From Pseudaminobacter soli (ex Zhang et al. 2022) (lineage in GTDB: Bacteria > Pseudomonadota > Alphaproteobacteria > Rhizobiales > Rhizobiaceae): 64,000 nucleotides of DNA. The position numbers and the translations under genes were made by a program. Positions 61,594-64,000 of the stretch are shown here, piece by piece. Numbering within the stretch: the first letter of the stretch is position 1; the number at the start of each line of letters is the position of its first letter. The stretch covers positions 1-64,000 of the forward strand of contig NZ_JABVCF010000018.1 of NCBI RefSeq assembly GCF_014595955.1, written 5' to 3'. The notes below the pieces were generated by a model. The model searched no databases. It was given only the letters and a program-made list of their open reading frames with translations, and was not told the origin of the DNA.

Positions 61594-61613
61594 TGTCCCT
61601 TCGGCCGGGGGCG
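61594..61613 (-). promoter_or_regulatory. shared dyad element, site O
   Basis: TGTCCCT at 61594-61600, a 6-bp spacer, and GGGGGCG at 61607-61613. The right arm is weak. It lies between the hydratase remnant and the binding-protein gene, 156 bp from that start. Confidence 0.4.
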
Positions 61614-61628
61614 GATCGAACGCGTGCT

Positions 61629-61772
61629 TCAGGCGAAACGAACACTCGCCACGCCCAGCGTTCCGTAATCGGCCATCACCTTGTCTCCTGGCCGCACTGG
61701 AGCGGCGAGAGGCAAGTGCCCCTGGTGCCAGAAGCGGCGCGCAGCGCGTTCCAGTCGAGGGGCCTCGCTCAC
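61629..61772 (-). pseudogene. internally deleted 2-keto-4-pentenoate hydratase (MhpD/FAH family) remnant
   Basis: A 47-codon frame on the minus strand, starting with a GTG that overlaps the livF stop (GTGA) and ending TGA at 61629. Its end, PVRPGDKVMADYGTLGVASV followed by RFA, matches the C-terminus of 2-oxopent-4-enoate hydratases. Its opening MSEAPRLERAARRF resembles their N-terminal helix. A full protein has about 260 residues, so about 200 central residues are gone, apparently in frame. I read this as a decayed gene rather than a working small protein. Confidence 0.55.
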
Positions 61773-62488
61773 GCGTCCACTTTCGCCCGGCCGAAATAGT
61801 GGTCGGCCACGACGGGATCGCCGGCGAGGGCCGTGGCCGCGCCCTTGTGGACGATGCGGCCCTGCTCGATGATTGCCGCGTTATGCGCGGTCTCGAGCGC
61901 GAGCTTGGCGTTCTGCTCGACGAGGAGGATGGTGAGACCGTCCTTGTTCAGCCGCACGAGCGCGTCGAACACTTCGCGGATGATGACCGGGGCGAGGCCC
62001 AGGCTCGGCTCGTCGAGCAGCAGCACGCGCGGCCGGCCCATCAGCGCGCGGCCGATCGCTAGCATCTGCTGCTGTCCGCCCGACAGCAGCCCGGCAGGCT
62101 GGTTGCGCCGCTCGGCCAGGATGGGAAACAGCGAATGCACCTGGTCGAGATCGGCGGAAGAGGTGCCGCGAATGCCGGCGGCCTGTCGGCCGAGCTCGAG
62201 GTTCTCCGCCACCGTCAGCGGCGCGATGACGCGGCGCCCTTCAGGCACCTGGATCAGGCCGGCGCGCGCCACCTTGTGCGCGGGACGCCCGGAGATCGTT
62301 TCGCCCTCGAGTCTGATCTCGCCCTCGGCAAGCGGGACGAGGCCGCTGGCGGCGTTGAGCAGCGTCGACTTGCCGGCGCCGTTGGGTCCGATCAGGGCGA
62401 AGATCTCACCCGGCGCCACCGAGAGGGTGACGCCGCGCAGCGCACGGATGCCGCTATAGGAAACAGAAACGTTCTGGATCGTCAGCAC
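61769..62488 (-). CDS. livF: ABC transporter ATP-binding protein LivF
   Basis: ATPase of 239 residues of a branched-chain-amino-acid-type importer. Walker A is GPNGAGKST, the signature LSGGQQQMLAIGRALMGRP, Walker B VLLLDEPSLGLAP, and the switch His lies after LLVEQNAKLALE. The LivF size and LLVEQN motif separate it from LivG. It is 3 bp after livG; its stop overlaps the GTG of the hydratase remnant. Confidence 0.95.
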   Translation of the reverse strand: MLTIQNVSVSYSGIRALRGVTLSVAPGEIFALIGPNGAGKSTLLNAASGLVPLAEGEIRLEGETISGRPAHKVARAGLIQVPEGRRVIAPLTVAENLELGRQAAGIRGTSSADLDQVHSLFPILAERRNQPAGLLSGGQQQMLAIGRALMGRPRVLLLDEPSLGLAPVIIREVFDALVRLNKDGLTILLVEQNAKLALETAHNAAIIEQGRIVHKGAATALAGDPVVADHYFGRAKVDA

Positions 62489-62491
62489 GGC

Positions 62492-63247
62492 TCAGCTTCC
62501 CAAATAGGCTTCGATGACGCGCGGATTGCTGGCGACCTCGTCTGGCGTCCCTTCCGCGATAAGGCGGCCGAAGGCGAGCACATAGATATGCTCGCACAGC
62601 GACATCACGAAGCGCATGTTGTGCTCGATGAGCAGGATCGCCACGCCCTGCCGCGCCACGTCGCGGAAGATGTCGGCGAGGCTGTAGGCCTCCGCGTCGT
62701 TCATGCCGGCCACCGGCTCGTCGAGCAGCAGCACCGATGGCTCCATCGCCAGGGCGCGCATCATCTCGATGCGGCGCTGGTGGCCGTAGGACAGGCTGCC
62801 CGCCGGGTGGCGCGCCAGCGCCGTCATGCCGAACCGGTCTAGCAGCGCATAGGCCTTGCGCTCGAATTCCCTGCGCTCGTGATGGGCCGCGGGGAGGCCG
62901 AGCATGTTGGCGAGCGTGCCCGCCTTCTCGTGCCGATGGAAGCCGGCTACGACATTGTCCAGCACGGTCGCGTCGCCGATCAGCCGGATGTTCTGGAAGG
63001 TGCGCGCCACGCCCGCCCGCGCCAGCGTGGGCGCGTCGGCTTCGGTCATGTCGTCGTCGCCGACCAGGATGCGGCCGTTGCCCACCTTGAGCAGGCCGGT
63101 GATCAGGTTGACGACGGTGGTCTTGCCGGCGCCGTTCGGGCCGATCAGGCCGGTGATCCTGCCGGCCGGAGCCTGCAGGCTGAGGCCGTCGACGGCTGGC
63201 AGGCCGCCGAAGCTGCGGGCAATGTTGTCAAGAGTGAGCGCCTTCAT
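62492..63247 (-). CDS. livG: ABC transporter ATP-binding protein LivG
   Basis: ATPase of 251 residues. Walker A is GPNGAGKTT, the signature region reads GSLSYGHQRRIEMMRALAME (LSYG in place of LSGG, as in many LivG proteins), Walker B is VLLLDEPVAGMN, and LLIEHNMRFVMSLC follows. The C-terminal extension FGRLIAEGTPDEVASNPRVI with EAYLG is LivG-typical. The start overlaps the livM stop by 4 bp (ATGA). Confidence 0.95.
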   Translation of the reverse strand: MKALTLDNIARSFGGLPAVDGLSLQAPAGRITGLIGPNGAGKTTVVNLITGLLKVGNGRILVGDDDMTEADAPTLARAGVARTFQNIRLIGDATVLDNVVAGFHRHEKAGTLANMLGLPAAHHERREFERKAYALLDRFGMTALARHPAGSLSYGHQRRIEMMRALAMEPSVLLLDEPVAGMNDAEAYSLADIFRDVARQGVAILLIEHNMRFVMSLCEHIYVLAFGRLIAEGTPDEVASNPRVIEAYLGS

Positions 63248-64000
63248 GCCGTCACCGTACCGGTTTTCGCCTTGGCTGCCGCGATCCGGCGCCGGCGAAG
63301 CGCAGCAAGCGTCGTATCGGCGACGCCGCGCGGCAGGAACACGATGGAGACCATGAGCAGGGCGCCCTGGACCACCATCCGGTATTCCTGGAAGCCGCGC
63401 AGGATCTCGGGCAGCACCGTCAGGATCACCGCTCCCACCAGCGGACCCCAGATCGACACCCGGCCGCCCAGCACCACCATGGCCAGCACCATAACCAGCA
63501 TGTTGAAGCCGTATTCGTTGGGCGTGATCGAATAGCTGTTGTAGGCGTGCAGGCCGCCGGCAAGGCCGGCGATCGCGCCGGAGAGGATGAAGGCGATCAT
63601 GTGGTGCTTCGGCACGGAGATGCCGAGCGATACGGCGACGGTTTCGTCCTCGCGGATGATGTCGAAGGCCCGGCCGATGCTGGACGTGCCGATGACGGCG
63701 AGGAAATACCCGACCGCGAGCACGGCGACGATCATGCCGAACAGGCCGACCGTCTTCGGGATGCTGTTGATGCCGAGCGCGCCGTCGGTGACCTCGACCC
63801 AGTTGAGCGTGATCGACAGCACGATCTGCACCAGCGCCAGCGTGGCGAGCGCCTGGAAGACGCCTCGCAGCCGGGCGAGCGGGATCGCTACCAGCGCGCC
63901 GGCGAGCGTGCCGATGCCGAGCGAGGCGACCAATCCCAGCCAGGCGGGCATGGCGAGCTTGGTCGCCAGGACCGCTGCGGCATAGGCGCCGAGTGCGGCG
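63244..64000 (-). CDS. livM: ABC transporter permease LivM (5' end cut by window)
   Basis: Inner-membrane permease. The frame is open to the right edge, so the N-terminus is missing; a Met at 63951 is internal, because ALGAYAAAVLATKLAMPAWL, the conserved LivM segment, runs through it. Membrane helices and the conserved cytoplasmic loop SIGRAFDIIREDETVAVSLG with GISVPKHHMIAFILSG are visible, then GGRVSIWGPLVGAVILTVLP near the end. livG and livF follow, so the operon reads right to left. Confidence 0.9.
   Translation of the reverse strand, partial: AALGAYAAAVLATKLAMPAWLGLVASLGIGTLAGALVAIPLARLRGVFQALATLALVQIVLSITLNWVEVTDGALGINSIPKTVGLFGMIVAVLAVGYFLAVIGTSSIGRAFDIIREDETVAVSLGISVPKHHMIAFILSGAIAGLAGGLHAYNSYSITPNEYGFNMLVMVLAMVVLGGRVSIWGPLVGAVILTVLPEILRGFQEYRMVVQGALLMVSIVFLPRGVADTTLAALRRRRIAAAKAKTGTVTA

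Overview
The window is high-GC bacterial DNA with tightly packed operons on both strands. It most likely comes from an alphaproteobacterium of the Hyphomicrobiales (rhizobial group, Phyllobacteriaceae-like). The reasons are the pccB-pccA-methylmalonyl-CoA mutase block with a divergent ScfR/PccR-type regulator, CYP199-like P450s with a putidaredoxin-like partner, and an intergenic palindromic element near 53.57 kb that resembles one common in Mesorhizobium-type genomes. The genus is inference. I saw no rRNA, tRNA, CRISPR array, integrase or transposase.

Layout. 1-7.1 kb: propionyl-CoA assimilation (mutase, cut by the left edge; pccA; pccB; a 44-codon leader ORF) and the divergent ScfR regulator. 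7.1-24.6 kb: a TRAP transporter followed by acyl-CoA catabolism. This holds two pairs of acyl-CoA dehydrogenases that look like heteromeric FadE/ChsE-type enzymes, two acyl-CoA ligases, a MaoC hydratase, two crotonases, a 17-beta-HSD4-like dehydrogenase, an SCP-x/Ltp2-like thiolase-fold protein coupled to a DUF35 protein (a likely retro-aldolase pair), and a nitronate monooxygenase family protein. 24.6-34.4 kb: EthD protein, three SDRs, two MDR oxidoreductases, HMG-CoA-lyase family protein, class III CoA transferase, MFS transporter, WrbA. 34.4-41.8 kb: NTF2-like protein, three TRAP binding proteins, a P450, and one DctQM pair, closed by a terminator. 42.1-51.6 kb: a LuxR-type regulator, the frameshifted end of a Fis-type regulator, a [2Fe-2S] ferredoxin with three P450s, and divergently a ferredoxin reductase with NTF2-like and NIPSNAP proteins. 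51.6-61.4 kb: SDRs, DUF3237, Fe-dependent alcohol dehydrogenase, two more P450s, an epoxide-hydrolase-like enzyme, and an ABC binding protein. 61.6-64 kb: a deleted hydratase remnant and livF, livG, livM (cut by the right edge).

How it fits together. The content reads as one catabolic supercluster for carboxylic acids taken up by TRAP, MFS and ABC carriers. Substrates would be oxidised by P450s fed from the ferredoxin reductase/ferredoxin pair and by SDR/MDR enzymes, activated by CoA ligases or CoA transferase, and shortened by steroid- or terpenoid-style beta-oxidation and retro-aldol cleavage. Acetyl-CoA, acetoacetate and propionyl-CoA would follow, with propionyl-CoA entering the pcc/mutase route at the left edge. 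The substrate is not identifiable from sequence; an alicyclic, isoprenoid or alkoxy-aromatic acid is my best guess.

Main discovery. A dyad element with consensus cTGTCcCC-N5/6-GGGGACAg appears by eye in most intergenic regions upstream of accessory operons from 7.2 to 61.6 kb (15 gene-upstream sites and one orphan). It sits about 53-61 bp before the start codon in the nine best-placed cases, and I saw none upstream of the pcc/mutase/ScfR block. This suggests a single regulon covering the supercluster. The LuxR-type protein at 42.2 kb is the only intact accessory regulator in the window and the obvious candidate.
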